Positions 49,536-58,628 of a stretch of 64,000 nucleotides of DNA are shown piece by piece (the stretch's first letter is position 1; the number at the start of each line of letters is the position of its first letter). The notes below the pieces were generated by a model, which worked only from the letters and a program-made list of their open reading frames with translations, ran no database searches and had not been told where the DNA came from. This DNA is from Dehalococcoidia bacterium. Lineage in GTDB: Bacteria; Chloroflexota; Dehalococcoidia; SpSt-223. The position numbers were made by a program, and so were the translations under genes. The DNA is taken from the NCBI GenBank assembly GCA_025054935.1, contig JANWZD010000001.1, positions 389,008-453,007 of the forward strand, written 5' to 3'.

Positions 49536-50543
49536 ATGGCCTCCTCGACCCTTCCGTTTCACGCCGTCTGCCTCGGCGGAGGCACCGGCGTTGCCCTCAT
49601 CGCGCGCGCGCTGTTTGATGCAGGAATGCGCGTGACAACAGTGATTGCCACGACCGACAACGGCCGCAGCACCGGGCGCGTCCGCCGTTGGTTCAACATG
49701 CCGGCGCCCGGCGACCTCCGCAATGTCCTCGCCAGCTTCGCCTCGGAGCCCGCCCTCCGCGAGCTGTTCGACTACCGCCTCGACCTGCCGGAACTGGCCG
49801 AACTGCGCGGGGTCGCTTTCGGCAATCTTGTCCTCGCGGTGCTCACCAAAACGACCGGCTCGCTCGAAACGGCCGTTGCCGTCGCGGGACGGCTGGGCGG
49901 TGTGCCCATCCGCGTGATCCCGGTCACCACCGCCAACGCCGAGCTCTGCGCTGAACTGGAGGATGGCGCTCTCGTGCAGGGAGAAGTTGAAGTGCGCCGG
50001 CCGGGCAAGGCGCCCATCCGGCGCCTGTTCGTTATGCCGCCAGCGCCCGCAACGGAAGCGGCGCTCCAAGCGATACGCGAGGCCGATCTGATCACCATCG
50101 GACCAGGCAGCCTGTTCACCTCGGTCCTTGCCTGTCTAGCAGTCGACGGCATCGTTGAGGCGCTGGTCGCCAGTCGGGCCCGCCGCATGTACATCGCGAA
50201 CACCACCACTCAGCCGGGACAAAGCGACGGCATGCCCTTGGTCGCCCAGATTGAGCGGGTCATCGCGGCCGCCCGCGGCGCGATTGACGCGGTGCTCGTG
50301 AACGAGGGGCGTCCCGCTGCCCCGCTCATCGCCCGGCACGCGGCGGCTGGTCGGCATCTCCTTTCGCTCTCGCCGGCGGAGCGCGAGGAGCTTGAGCGGC
50401 GGGGCGTGCGCGTCATCGCCGCCGATCTCGTTGAACACGACGCTCCGCCCCGAGCGCTTTGGCAGAAGGAAGACACGATCCGCCACGACGCTGCAAAAGT
50501 TGGGGCGATCTTCACCCGCCTCGCAGCGGAAGCGCGCGCATGA
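49536..50543 (+). CDS. YvcK/CofD-like protein (gluconeogenesis factor family)
   Basis: 335 aa. N-terminal Rossmann motif AVCLGGGTGVALIARALF, then TTDNGRSTGRVRR (the T-x-D-x-G-x-S-G element) and APGDLRNVLASFA. The UDP-GlcNAc-binding region ADLITIGPGSLFTSVLACL and NTTTQPGQSDGMPL follow. YvcK proteins bind UDP-GlcNAc and tune cell-wall precursor and carbon flow. Its stop overlaps the ATG of a GlmU-like gene (ATGA), which fits a shared amino-sugar theme. Confidence 0.92.
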   Translation: MASSTLPFHAVCLGGGTGVALIARALFDAGMRVTTVIATTDNGRSTGRVRRWFNMPAPGDLRNVLASFASEPALRELFDYRLDLPELAELRGVAFGNLVLAVLTKTTGSLETAVAVAGRLGGVPIRVIPVTTANAELCAELEDGALVQGEVEVRRPGKAPIRRLFVMPPAPATEAALQAIREADLITIGPGSLFTSVLACLAVDGIVEALVASRARRMYIANTTTQPGQSDGMPLVAQIERVIAAARGAIDAVLVNEGRPAAPLIARHAAAGRHLLSLSPAEREELERRGVRVIAADLVEHDAPPRALWQKEDTIRHDAAKVGAIFTRLAAEARA

Positions 50544-51790
50544 TGTCGCCGAGCCGGCTGCGGGTTTTCGACGACAGCCAATCGATCTACCCCTTCACCC
50601 TCACCCGCCCTGCCATCGACCTGCGGCTGGGAGCGCTCCGCCTCTGGGAAAAGATCGCCGTCATCGCGCCTGGCCGGATCGGTCTTCTTGTCAGCGACGC
50701 CCTCGCGCCGGTCGTCGCAGAACGAGGCGACACCCCTCCCGTCAACGAGCCGCTCGCCGAAGGCCCAACCTGGTTTCTCAATGGCCGCACGCTCTACGCA
50801 GCGCGATTTTGGCGGAGCGTCGTCGAAAACCTTGTCGAGCTGCCAGCGCACGACGAATACGCCGTGCGCGACGGCGACCGCGTGATGGTCGCCCTGTTGG
50901 GGGAAGAGCGCGCTCGCCGCTTCGGCAGCCTGATCCGGGCAGGCCGCTCTCCGCTCGAGGCGATCGAGGGGATCCCCGTCGGCGAAGAAGAGGGGACGTG
51001 GGTCGAGCAGCCGTGGGATCTCGTCCAACTGAATGCGGCCGAAATCGCCGCCGATTGGGAGCGGCTGGGGGGACAGAAGCGAGCGGGCGTGATCTCCTCG
51101 GCTGCCTCGTTCTACCGCCCAGAGAACATCCGGATTGAGGCAGGGGCGAAGGTGGAAGCCGGCGCAGTGCTGGACGCGCGCGAGGGCCCGGTTCTCGTCG
51201 GCGAAGGGGCCGTTATCCATCCGCTCGCTTATGTCCAAGGGCCAGCGGCGATCGGGCCGTCAGCCGAAGTGATGCCCGGCGCCCGCGTGCGCGCGGGGAC
51301 CAGCCTCGGGCCCGGCTGCCGCGTCGGCGGCGAGGTCGAACACTCGCTCTTTCACAGTTGGACCAACAAATACCACGACGGCTTCATCGGACACTCGGCC
51401 ATCGGCGCTTGGTGCAATCTGGGGGCGCTGACGACAACGAGCGACCTGAAGAATACGTACGGCACCGTTCGGGTTGCGCTCCCTGACGGCGAACGCGACA
51501 CGGGTGAACGCAAGATCGGCTGCTTCCTCGGCGACCACGTCCGGCTCGGGATCGGGTCGCTCCTAACCTCGGGAGCGGTGGTCGGGCCGGCGGTCAATCT
51601 TTTCGGCGGGGGGCTCTTGCCAAAGGCGGTTCCGCCGTTTTCATGGGGAGGAGCAACCGGGATGGAGGAGTATGAGGTTGAGCGCTTCCTCCAGACGGCA
51701 GAGATCGCCATGAGCCGACGCGGTGTCCGCCTTGGCCCGGCCGAGCGAGCGCTCTACCGGCGCATTGCCGCGCTGAGACGGCTCCAGTAA
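50540..51790 (+). CDS. GlmU-like putative sugar nucleotidyltransferase with left-handed beta-helix
   Basis: 416 aa. N-terminus LRVFDDSQSIYPFTLTRPAI fits the GlmU-related family whose N-domain has an abbreviated nucleotidyltransferase site. The C-terminal part is a hexapeptide beta-helix (ASFYRPENIRIEAGAKVEAG..., IGPSAEVMPGARVRAGTSLG, IGHSAIGAWCNLGALTTTSD), as in GlmU acetyltransferases. It may act on an amino-sugar phosphate or bind its nucleotide. Coupled by ATGA with the YvcK-like gene. Confidence 0.82.
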   Translation: MMSPSRLRVFDDSQSIYPFTLTRPAIDLRLGALRLWEKIAVIAPGRIGLLVSDALAPVVAERGDTPPVNEPLAEGPTWFLNGRTLYAARFWRSVVENLVELPAHDEYAVRDGDRVMVALLGEERARRFGSLIRAGRSPLEAIEGIPVGEEEGTWVEQPWDLVQLNAAEIAADWERLGGQKRAGVISSAASFYRPENIRIEAGAKVEAGAVLDAREGPVLVGEGAVIHPLAYVQGPAAIGPSAEVMPGARVRAGTSLGPGCRVGGEVEHSLFHSWTNKYHDGFIGHSAIGAWCNLGALTTTSDLKNTYGTVRVALPDGERDTGERKIGCFLGDHVRLGIGSLLTSGAVVGPAVNLFGGGLLPKAVPPFSWGGATGMEEYEVERFLQTAEIAMSRRGVRLGPAERALYRRIAALRRLQ

Positions 51791-52452
51791 CAGGCAGCCT
51801 CCCGCGGACAGCTGCTGCCCCGCCCGCCTGCCGCCAGAGCGCCAACGCAGCCCCAAGAAGCGGAGCGGCTGCATGAGGCGTGAGCGTCGCGGTGAGCGCC
51901 GATGCGACCGCTAAGTTTCTTGCGGGGAAGCGGGCGCGCGGCTTGCGGGGGTCGACGAGTATCCCGCCATCGTCTTGAGGCGGTACTCCTCGGATGGCCG
52001 CCTCTTCTTCACGGCCGGTCGACGCTGGCGAGCAGAGCGCCCTCTCCGCCCCCGCTTCGTCAGCGCCGACAGGGACGAGCGACCGGCGCAGGAATCCACA
52101 GCAACCTCGCAACGGCGATGCGGTCATCTTCGCCTGTCCGGAGATGGGGCGATAGAAGTGGAGGCCGGTTTAAAAGCGGCCCGGTTCACCGTCTGGCCTC
52201 GTTCGCCGACGCCTTTCCGAGCGCGGTGAGGTGCTCGGGCACCTCGAGGACCCTGCGCCGTCGGCGGAGGATGCGATCGCGCAGGCGAACCAGCAGGCGG
52301 AGCGCACCGCCGGCCGCAAGAGCATCCTGCGCTCGCCTCGAGCGTGAGAGCGTGCCAAAGCCCCCCGGCTGGCGCGCAGTGACCTCGCCGCTTCCGTAGC
52401 GCATTCCCGCGAGAGGCCCCGGGCACCGGCGCCCGGGTGCCGCCGCTGCTCC
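51791..52452. other. 662-base stretch with little or no coding support
   Basis: Between the GlmU-like gene (+) and nadD (-). Plus-strand frames are Arg/Ser-rich noise. A minus-strand frame at 52186-52404 is the only mildly protein-like one and is listed separately. No RNA, repeat or terminator recognised. Confidence 0.4.
52186..52404 (-). CDS. Possible small basic protein downstream of nadD
   Basis: 72 aa. A plausible helical stretch (AQDALAAGGALRLLVRLRDR and onward to ALGKASANEARR), basic, no known motif. Same strand as nadD and 48 bases after it. Amino-acid mix is close to what random GC-rich sequence gives, so this is tentative. Confidence 0.25.
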   Translation of the reverse strand: MRYGSGEVTARQPGGFGTLSRSRRAQDALAAGGALRLLVRLRDRILRRRRRVLEVPEHLTALGKASANEARR

Positions 52453-53061
52453 TCACGACTGGCCCCGACGGTAGAGGCGCCGCTGGGCGATGTATGCGAC
52501 CACGGGGTCTGGAGTGAGATAGCGGATGGAATGTCCGGCCTGCACGCGCGCCCGGATCATCGTCGCGCTGATCCCGATCTGCGGCGAATCGAGGAAGCGG
52601 ACGCGGAGAGGAGCATCGGGAATAGCCGGATGGAGAGCGGCAAGGTCGATCGGCGGAGCGCCCGGCCGCGCGAATGCCACGATCTCCCCGAGCTGCGCAA
52701 TCCGGGCGGGCTCACGCCAGCTAGCGAACTGCGCGAGGGCATCTTGGCCGAGCAGTAGGATGAGCGCGGCGTCCGGATACTGCCGGCGCAGCGCCTCGAG
52801 GGTGTCGACAGTGTAGGTTGGCCCCGGGCGGTCGATATCGACGCGGGAGACAGCAAAGGCGGGATTGCCCGCGATCGCGCGCTCGACCATCGCCAGCCGG
52901 TCGGCAGCACTGGCGTGGGGCCGCTCTCCCCGGTGCCACGGCTGCCCCGCGGGGACGAACAGCACCCGGTCAAGCTGCGCAGCCTCGCGCGCGCTCTCCG
53001 CCACAATCAGGTGGCCAAGATGGACAGGATCAAATGTCCCGCCAAGCACCCCGAGCCGCAT
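52453..53061 (-). CDS. nadD: Nicotinate-nucleotide adenylyltransferase
   Basis: 202 aa from ATG 53061. Nucleotidyltransferase motif MRLGVLGGTFDPVHLGHLIV (GxFxPxHxGH). KPWHR-like segment LFVPAGQPWHRGERPHASA, and the C-terminal SPQIGISATMIRARVQAGHS (ISST-x-IR type). Adenylylates nicotinate mononucleotide in NAD synthesis. Preceded on the other strand by the UMF1 transporter promoter. Confidence 0.95.
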   Translation of the reverse strand: MRLGVLGGTFDPVHLGHLIVAESAREAAQLDRVLFVPAGQPWHRGERPHASAADRLAMVERAIAGNPAFAVSRVDIDRPGPTYTVDTLEALRRQYPDAALILLLGQDALAQFASWREPARIAQLGEIVAFARPGAPPIDLAALHPAIPDAPLRVRFLDSPQIGISATMIRARVQAGHSIRYLTPDPVVAYIAQRRLYRRGQS

Positions 53062-53116
53062 GAGAGTAGCGTACGGGAAAACCGGCACCGGCGGCCGGCG
53101 GCTCGCCGCGGACGCC

Positions 53117-53125
53117 TGCTACACT
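53117..53125 (+). promoter_or_regulatory. Extended -10 box of the UMF1 transporter gene
   Basis: TGCTACACT (TGnTAnnCT), 29 bases before the ATG at 53154. Confidence 0.35.
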
Positions 53126-53153
53126 GGCCTCCGGCGAAAGAAGGGGCGCGGCG

Positions 53154-54488
53154 ATGGTCCAACAAGAAGCGGCTGTCCAGCGGCGGGAGCAGGTCGGCTG
53201 GTATTTCTACGACTGGGCGAACTCCGCCTTTTCAACCACCGTCACGACCGTCTTTCTCGGCCCCTATCTGACCACGGTGACGCGAGCGGCCGCAGATAGC
53301 GGCGGCTTTGTCTACCCCTTCGGCATCCCTGTCTTCGCCGGCTCCTTCTTCGCCTACCTTACTTCGGCCTCAGTGCTTCTCCAAGTTCTTGTGCTGCCGA
53401 TGCTGGGAGCAATCGCCGACTACTCGCGGCGCAAGAAGCTGATGCTGGGGGTCTTCGCCTACCTCGGGGCGCTCGCAACGGCCGGTCTCTACTTCGTCCA
53501 AGGAACGAACTACCTGCTCGGCGGAGCGCTCTTTCTCGTGGCCAACCTCGCTTTCGGCGCTTCCATTGTCTTCTACAATGCCTTCCTCCCCGAGATCGCC
53601 ACCCCGGATGAGCGCGACCGCGTTTCCTCCCAAGGCTGGGCGTTCGGCTACCTCGGCGGCGGCACCCTGCTCGCGCTCAATCTCCTGCTGTTTTCCCAAG
53701 CCAGTGCCCTTGGGCTCAGCCAAGGCGACGCAGCGCGCATCAGTCTCGGGTCGGCGGGCATTTGGTGGGCGATCTTCTCCGTCATCCCCTTGCTCGCGCT
53801 CCGCCAGCGGCAGCCGATCAAGCACCTCCCGCCCGGGGAGAACCCGGTGAGCGTCGGCCTGAAGCAGCTGTGGCAGACCGCCTCCAAATTGCCGCGCTAT
53901 CCGCAGACGGTCGTTTTTCTTATCGGCTATCTGCTCTACAACGACGGGATTCAGACGGTGATCGCCCTCTCTTCCCAGTTCGGCCAAGAAGAGCTCGGGA
54001 TCCCGCTCTCCACTTTGACAACTGTTATCCTCGTGCTCCAGTTCATCGCCTTCTTCGGGGCGATGGGCATGGGCTGGATCGCAAGCCGTCTCGGCGCGAA
54101 GCGGACCGTGATGGGGTCGCTCGTTCTCTGGACGTTTGTCGTCGTCTATGCCTACGCGGTTCTCCGGACCACACTTGAGTTCTGGCTGATGGCCGTGCTG
54201 ATCGGTCTCATCCTCGGGGGGAGCCAAGCGCTCAGCCGATCGATGTTCTCCCAGATGATCCCGCGCGGACAGGAGGCAGAGTACTACAGCATCTATGAAG
54301 TGAGCGAGCGCGGCACCAGCTGGATCGGCCCTCTCCTCTTCGGTCTGACCCTGCAGTTCACGGGGAGCTACCGCCAAGCGATCCTCTCGCTGATCATCTT
54401 CTTTGTGCTCGGTCTTCTCATCCTCTCGCGCGTCGATGTCCGGCGCGCTGCCCGCGAGGCGGGCAATCAGCCGCCGGCGATCGCCTGA
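53154..54488 (+). CDS. UMF1/Atg22-type MFS transporter
   Basis: 444 aa, about twelve helices. The N-terminus VGWYFYDWANSAFSTTVTTV is the hallmark of the UMF1 (vacuole effluxer Atg22-like) family, and PMLGAIADYSRRKKLMLGVF is the loop 2-3 MFS motif. FYNAFLPEIATPDERDRVSS and GGSQALSRSMFSQMIPRGQE are also typical. Probable efflux of small metabolites; substrate unknown. A gggcgcggcg leader gives a weak ribosome site. Confidence 0.93.
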   Translation: MVQQEAAVQRREQVGWYFYDWANSAFSTTVTTVFLGPYLTTVTRAAADSGGFVYPFGIPVFAGSFFAYLTSASVLLQVLVLPMLGAIADYSRRKKLMLGVFAYLGALATAGLYFVQGTNYLLGGALFLVANLAFGASIVFYNAFLPEIATPDERDRVSSQGWAFGYLGGGTLLALNLLLFSQASALGLSQGDAARISLGSAGIWWAIFSVIPLLALRQRQPIKHLPPGENPVSVGLKQLWQTASKLPRYPQTVVFLIGYLLYNDGIQTVIALSSQFGQEELGIPLSTLTTVILVLQFIAFFGAMGMGWIASRLGAKRTVMGSLVLWTFVVVYAYAVLRTTLEFWLMAVLIGLILGGSQALSRSMFSQMIPRGQEAEYYSIYEVSERGTSWIGPLLFGLTLQFTGSYRQAILSLIIFFVLGLLILSRVDVRRAAREAGNQPPAIA

Positions 54489-54547
54489 CCCGCCGGCGTG
54501 CTGCTCTGGCGCGGCGCCGTGCCCGTCGTCTGCCTAGCTGCGCTCGC

Positions 54548-55375
54548 TCAGTTCGGCGTCGCCGCCGCTCCTCGCGGCTGAGAGGATCCCGGCGGCTCGT
54601 TCCGCCCAAGGAGCCGAGCCAGCGCCGCCGGATCGTTCGTCAGCAGCGCGTCGACCTCGAGACGGCGATACCAGCCGAGCCGGCGCTGCGGCGCCAGATC
54701 GAGCGGGCAGACCCATTTTCCCAGCGCGTGCGCTCGCCGCACGTAGAACGGATTGATCACGAGCAGCGGCCAAAACGGCCCGAGAACGTCGACCGGCTGA
54801 GCGGGCCGCGGGTCGCGCAGGGTGATCAGCCCGGTGGGCGTCCGCTCGTCGACGGACCGCACGGTCAGGACGCGTTCCAAGGAGAACGAGATGACGATAA
54901 CACTCGCCGCGGCGAGACGGTCGTCGAGCTGACGCGTGAGGAGGCGGGCCCACTCGGGGTCGGCGAACCGGGGGTCCTTCAATTCGAGAACGAGGATGAC
55001 CGTGGGGGGAACAAGGGCGAGCAGCTCGGCAAGGGAGACGATACGCTCGTCCGGAAAGCGGTCGTCGAAGCGCGAGCGGATCGGCCGGCGCTGGATCTCG
55101 GCCAGCGTCAGCTGGTCAATTCGCCCGGCGGTTCCTGTCATCCGGTCGAGCGTGGCGTCGTGATGGCAGACGAGCTGACGGTCCGCCGTGAACCAGAGAT
55201 CGGTTTCGATCAGTTCGACCCCGGCATCGAGAGCGAGCCGGAAGGCAGCAAGCGAGTTTTCTGGAGCGTGGTCAGAGGCGCCGCGGTGCGCCATCAGATA
55301 CGGCTTCGGCCGCGCCGCAAGGAACGCCGGCAGCCGCCGGGCACGATCATCCACGCGCCGATTCTCGGCCCTCAT
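54548..55375 (-). CDS. Glycerophosphodiester phosphodiesterase
   Basis: 275 aa TIM barrel. LMAHRGASDHAPENSLAAFR carries the HRG and E-N-T/S motif; ELIETDLWFTADRQLVCHHD gives the E-x-D metal ligands and the HD catalytic His. ILVLELKDPRFADPEWA gives the later Glu. Hydrolyses glycerophosphodiesters to glycerol-3-phosphate and alcohol. Cytoplasmic as annotated (no signal). The first 25 residues are Arg-rich, so the true start may be further in. Confidence 0.92.
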   Translation of the reverse strand: MRAENRRVDDRARRLPAFLAARPKPYLMAHRGASDHAPENSLAAFRLALDAGVELIETDLWFTADRQLVCHHDATLDRMTGTAGRIDQLTLAEIQRRPIRSRFDDRFPDERIVSLAELLALVPPTVILVLELKDPRFADPEWARLLTRQLDDRLAAASVIVISFSLERVLTVRSVDERTPTGLITLRDPRPAQPVDVLGPFWPLLVINPFYVRRAHALGKWVCPLDLAPQRRLGWYRRLEVDALLTNDPAALARLLGRNEPPGSSQPRGAAATPN

Positions 55376-55423
55376 CGCGCGGGAATCAACCCTGCTCGCG
55401 AGACGATCGGCGACAATAGCGAG

Positions 55424-56131
55424 GTGTCGATCCGCGCGATCTTTTTCGACCTAGACGATACGCTCTGCGATACCGTCGGCAGCCAGCCGGCCCGCGCCCG
55501 CTTCGCGCTCGCCCGCCTTGCCAGCGCCGACCCGCGGTTCGACCTTGATGCGCTCGTCGCCGACGCCGTCGCCGCAATGGACGGGCAGCACTCGCGCCGC
55601 GGCATCGACCACGTGCTCGCTCGGCTCGGACTTGCCGGCACCGCGCTCGCCGCCGAAATCGTCGAGACCTTTCGCTCCTGCTACGCGCCGATCGTTCCCA
55701 CCCCTGGCGCGCGCGACACCGTTCGCCGGCTGGCGCGACGATACCGTCTCGGCATCATCTCAAACGATGAGGAGCGCTTCCAGCGAGGCAAGCTGCGGCA
55801 TCTTGGTCTCGACTGCTTCATGGAGATCGTCATGTGCAGCGACCAAGCCGGCGCTCGGAAACCTGACCCGCGGATCTTTACCGCTGCGCTCGCTGCCGCT
55901 GACCTCTCTCCGCTCGAGGCGGTGTATGTCGGAGACCATCCTCTCCTCGATATCGCCGCTGCGCGGGGCGTGGGGCTCTGGACGGTCTGGTTCAACCCCC
56001 AGGGGGCGCCATTTCCCGACGACCTGCCGCCCCCGCACGCCGAGGTGCGGGCGCTGACCGACCTCCCCGCAGCGCTTGCTGCGCTCTCCGCAGAGAGCGA
56101 GGGAAGCGATGCGCCCGACGCCGAGGCGTGA
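55424..56131 (+). CDS. HAD-superfamily hydrolase
   Basis: 235 aa from GTG 55424. Motif I IFFDLDDTLCD, motif II GIISNDEE, motif III Lys in GARKPDPRIF, motif IV VYVGDHPLLDIAAARGVG. A helical cap lies between motifs I and II. Resembles pyrimidine 5'-nucleotidase/phosphoglycolate-type phosphatases; the substrate cannot be fixed. Confidence 0.9.
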   Translation: MSIRAIFFDLDDTLCDTVGSQPARARFALARLASADPRFDLDALVADAVAAMDGQHSRRGIDHVLARLGLAGTALAAEIVETFRSCYAPIVPTPGARDTVRRLARRYRLGIISNDEERFQRGKLRHLGLDCFMEIVMCSDQAGARKPDPRIFTAALAAADLSPLEAVYVGDHPLLDIAAARGVGLWTVWFNPQGAPFPDDLPPPHAEVRALTDLPAALAALSAESEGSDAPDAEA

Positions 56132-56233
56132 AGCGAACGGCCGCCCGCGACAGTCAGGCCGGCGCGCCAGCAGCGAGCGCAGCCGACGGGGCGCACGCGC
56201 TCATTCTTCAGCTTCCTCGCGCTCGCGGCCGGC

Positions 56234-56761
56234 TCAAAACCGCTGCCACCCTCTCCCTTCGAGAAGGCCGCGCACATACGCTGCTTGACCGACGTGCTGA
56301 GTGCAGTCGTTGATCGTGCTGACGATGCGCACGCCGACCGTCGGCATGGGGTTCCACCGCGGCTCGTTCAGCACCCGGTCGAGCGCTTCATCGGTGCAGG
56401 ATTCGAGATAGGCGCGAGTGCGTGCCCACACCGCCCGGTAGTAGGCGAGCAAAGTGTCGCCATCGACCGGGTTGAATGCAGCAACCTGTTCCGGCGTATC
56501 GCCGAACCCAAGGTCGCGCGGAGCGGGCGGGCGCCCGAAGCGCTCTGCCCAGCCCTCCGCGATCCACGCTTGCTCTTGGCCGGCAAGGTGAGAGATCTGG
56601 GCGTCCTGCACCCGCGTCAGGTGCCAGACCAGCCAGCCGATGGGATTTGCGTCCGGACGGGGCTGCCAGCGCAGCTGCTCAACCGTCAGGCCGGCGACAA
56701 TCCGCGTCAGATCTTCCTCAATGCGGCTGAAGGCATCGATGGCAAGGTCGGTCGCGCGCAC
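56234..56761 (-). CDS. DinB-like (DUF664) metal-dependent protein
   Basis: 175 aa four-helix bundle. First metal His in GWLVWHLTRVQDAQISH, second set in NDCTQHVGQAAYVRGLL, the HxxxQ pattern of the DinB/YfiT superfamily. Some relatives are thiol-dependent transferases (mycothiol, bacillithiol). Alone on its strand between HAD and the solute-binding protein gene. Confidence 0.88.
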   Translation of the reverse strand: MRATDLAIDAFSRIEEDLTRIVAGLTVEQLRWQPRPDANPIGWLVWHLTRVQDAQISHLAGQEQAWIAEGWAERFGRPPAPRDLGFGDTPEQVAAFNPVDGDTLLAYYRAVWARTRAYLESCTDEALDRVLNEPRWNPMPTVGVRIVSTINDCTQHVGQAAYVRGLLEGRGWQRF

Positions 56762-56785
56762 GTTCCTCCTGCGCTCGTCCGAGGA

Positions 56786-58357
56786 TTATTTGACGAGATA
56801 CACCTCGTCGAATCGGAACGAGAGCGGCATCGGCACCTGCCAGCCACGCACTTTCGGGCTGTGGCTCAGCAGCGAGTCGGCAGTATAGAGAAAGATCATC
56901 GGCACATCGTCGCGCATGATCCGATTTGCTTCGAGAAAGAGCTGGCGACGCTTGGCATCGTCGCGCTCAGCATAGGCGGCGTCCATCAAGCGGTCCCACT
57001 CGGGATTGCAGTAGAAATACTGCTGAGGCGAAGGCCGGCCGCAGCCGATGAAGACGCGAGTGCCCGAGTTGAATCCGTTCGTATCGCCGTTGCCGCCCGG
57101 GCTCATCTCGCTGATCGTCTGCCCAGCGCGGGCATACACCTTATCGACAAACACCCCCTGCTCAAAGGGATTGGCGTTCACCTCGACGCCGATCTCGCGG
57201 AGATAGCCTTGAATGGCTTGGATCAAAGTGGGGCTGCTCATCGACACCGAATAGTCCATCTCGACCTTAAAACCGTTCGGGTAGCCCGCTTCGGCGAGCA
57301 GCTGCTTCGCTTTCGCAACGTCGTACGGCCAGATCGGGACGCTCGGGTCGTAATACTGGCTTCCTGGCAGTGAGAACTGGCTGTCGGGCCGGCCATAGCT
57401 CCCAAAGAGCACGCGGGTCAGCGTAACCCGGTCGACGGCGTAGTTGAGCGCCTGCCGAACGCGCTTATCCTTCAGGGGGGAGTTCTTCGCTTCGTAGACA
57501 CTCTGCGCGAACCGGATCGCGCTGATCCCAGTCGGCTTGTTGATGATGGTGAAGCCCTCGCGCCTCAAGATCTCTGCTGCGTCGGCTTGGTAGGTCGGGC
57601 CCGCAACAATGTGCGCCTCGCCGGTCCGCAGACCGTTGACCTGCTGGCTGCCATCGACTACGGCGCGGATGAGAATCTCGTCGGGGATCGGCTTGCGGAA
57701 GGCGTGAGGGGTCGAACGCTTCCGGTAGTGAATGCGGTCGGCAACACGGAAATCGACGAGTTCATAGGGGCCAGAGCCGACCGGCTTCTGAACGAACGCC
57801 TCAAATCCGACCCGCTCCATGTACTCTTTCGGCACAATCCAGAGATAGGTCGTGCCGGACGGCAGGGTGACGTCGATCTGGCGCGTGACGAGATCGACCG
57901 TCGTGGGGCTGGTCGCGCGGGCTTCCGTGACGGTGGAAATAAAGGTCAGCTGGGGCCAGCGCTTGGTCAAGACTTGCTGGATGGTGTAGGCCACATCCTC
58001 GGCGGTGAGCTTATCGCCGTTCGAGAACGTCATGTCGTTGCGGATGGTGAATGTCCACGTCAAACCGTCGGGCGAGGACTCCCACTTCGTCGCCACCCAC
58101 GGCAGCACCTTGGCGTCTTCGCCGAAGACGGTGAGGCTGTCGTAGAGCGGGAAATACTGGTAGGCGTTGGAGTTCGACGCCTGAGGCGTCGGGTTGCCGA
58201 TCAAGGAACCCGCAATCACCCGCAGCGACTGGTTCTCTTCGCGGACTTCCACCGGCGCGGTCGTGCCGCCCGTGGCAGGTGAAACCGGCGCCGCCGGGGC
58301 GCACGCAGTGAGAAGGAGCAGGGGAAGAGCGAGAAGACGACCACAAGAACCGCGCAT
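56786..58357 (-). CDS. Family 5 ABC transporter solute-binding lipoprotein (peptide/nickel type)
   Basis: 523 aa from ATG 58357 with a strong gggagggagg site. Lipoprotein signal LLALPLLLLTACAPAAP (lipobox LTAC). SBP family 5 marks: YFPLYDSLTVFGEDAKVLPW, TFTIRNDMTFSNGDKLTAED, LKDKRVRQALNYAVDRVTLT and KAKQLLAEAGYPNGFKVEMD. Binds di/oligopeptides or related solutes outside the membrane. No permease or ATPase genes are adjacent, so its partners are elsewhere. Confidence 0.93.
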   Translation of the reverse strand: MRGSCGRLLALPLLLLTACAPAAPVSPATGGTTAPVEVREENQSLRVIAGSLIGNPTPQASNSNAYQYFPLYDSLTVFGEDAKVLPWVATKWESSPDGLTWTFTIRNDMTFSNGDKLTAEDVAYTIQQVLTKRWPQLTFISTVTEARATSPTTVDLVTRQIDVTLPSGTTYLWIVPKEYMERVGFEAFVQKPVGSGPYELVDFRVADRIHYRKRSTPHAFRKPIPDEILIRAVVDGSQQVNGLRTGEAHIVAGPTYQADAAEILRREGFTIINKPTGISAIRFAQSVYEAKNSPLKDKRVRQALNYAVDRVTLTRVLFGSYGRPDSQFSLPGSQYYDPSVPIWPYDVAKAKQLLAEAGYPNGFKVEMDYSVSMSSPTLIQAIQGYLREIGVEVNANPFEQGVFVDKVYARAGQTISEMSPGGNGDTNGFNSGTRVFIGCGRPSPQQYFYCNPEWDRLMDAAYAERDDAKRRQLFLEANRIMRDDVPMIFLYTADSLLSHSPKVRGWQVPMPLSFRFDEVYLVK

Positions 58358-58566
58358 CAGCCTCCCTCCCGAGGATGTCGGCGCATCCCTAAAACGCAGT
58401 ATCCCCGCCGGCGATGGCCAATCGTGCCGGTGATAGCGGCAGAATGGCGGCACATCACTTGGAAACGCATTGTGCCGCGCACCATGCCGGTATGCAACAT
58501 TTCTTCTGCCGCGGGAGGAGGCGGCGCCCCGGCTCCTGCCGTGCGACCAGAAGAGCGCTTGCTCGT

Positions 58567-58572
58567 TATACT
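58567..58572 (+). promoter_or_regulatory. -10 box upstream of the secreted WSDGS-repeat gene
   Basis: TATACT (in gttatact), 57 bases before ATG 58629; same form as the box before the sigma-factor gene. Confidence 0.4.
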
Positions 58573-58628
58573 GCTTGAGCGGAGACGCTCTTGCGGCCGG
58601 CGACGACTCGCCGGTCAACTGTTCTGCC

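Noticed and set aside
51902-52399. 165-codon plus-strand frame in the gap before nadD
   Set aside because: Arg/Ser/Pro-rich throughout, no ribosome site or motif; looks like noise of GC-rich non-coding DNA.
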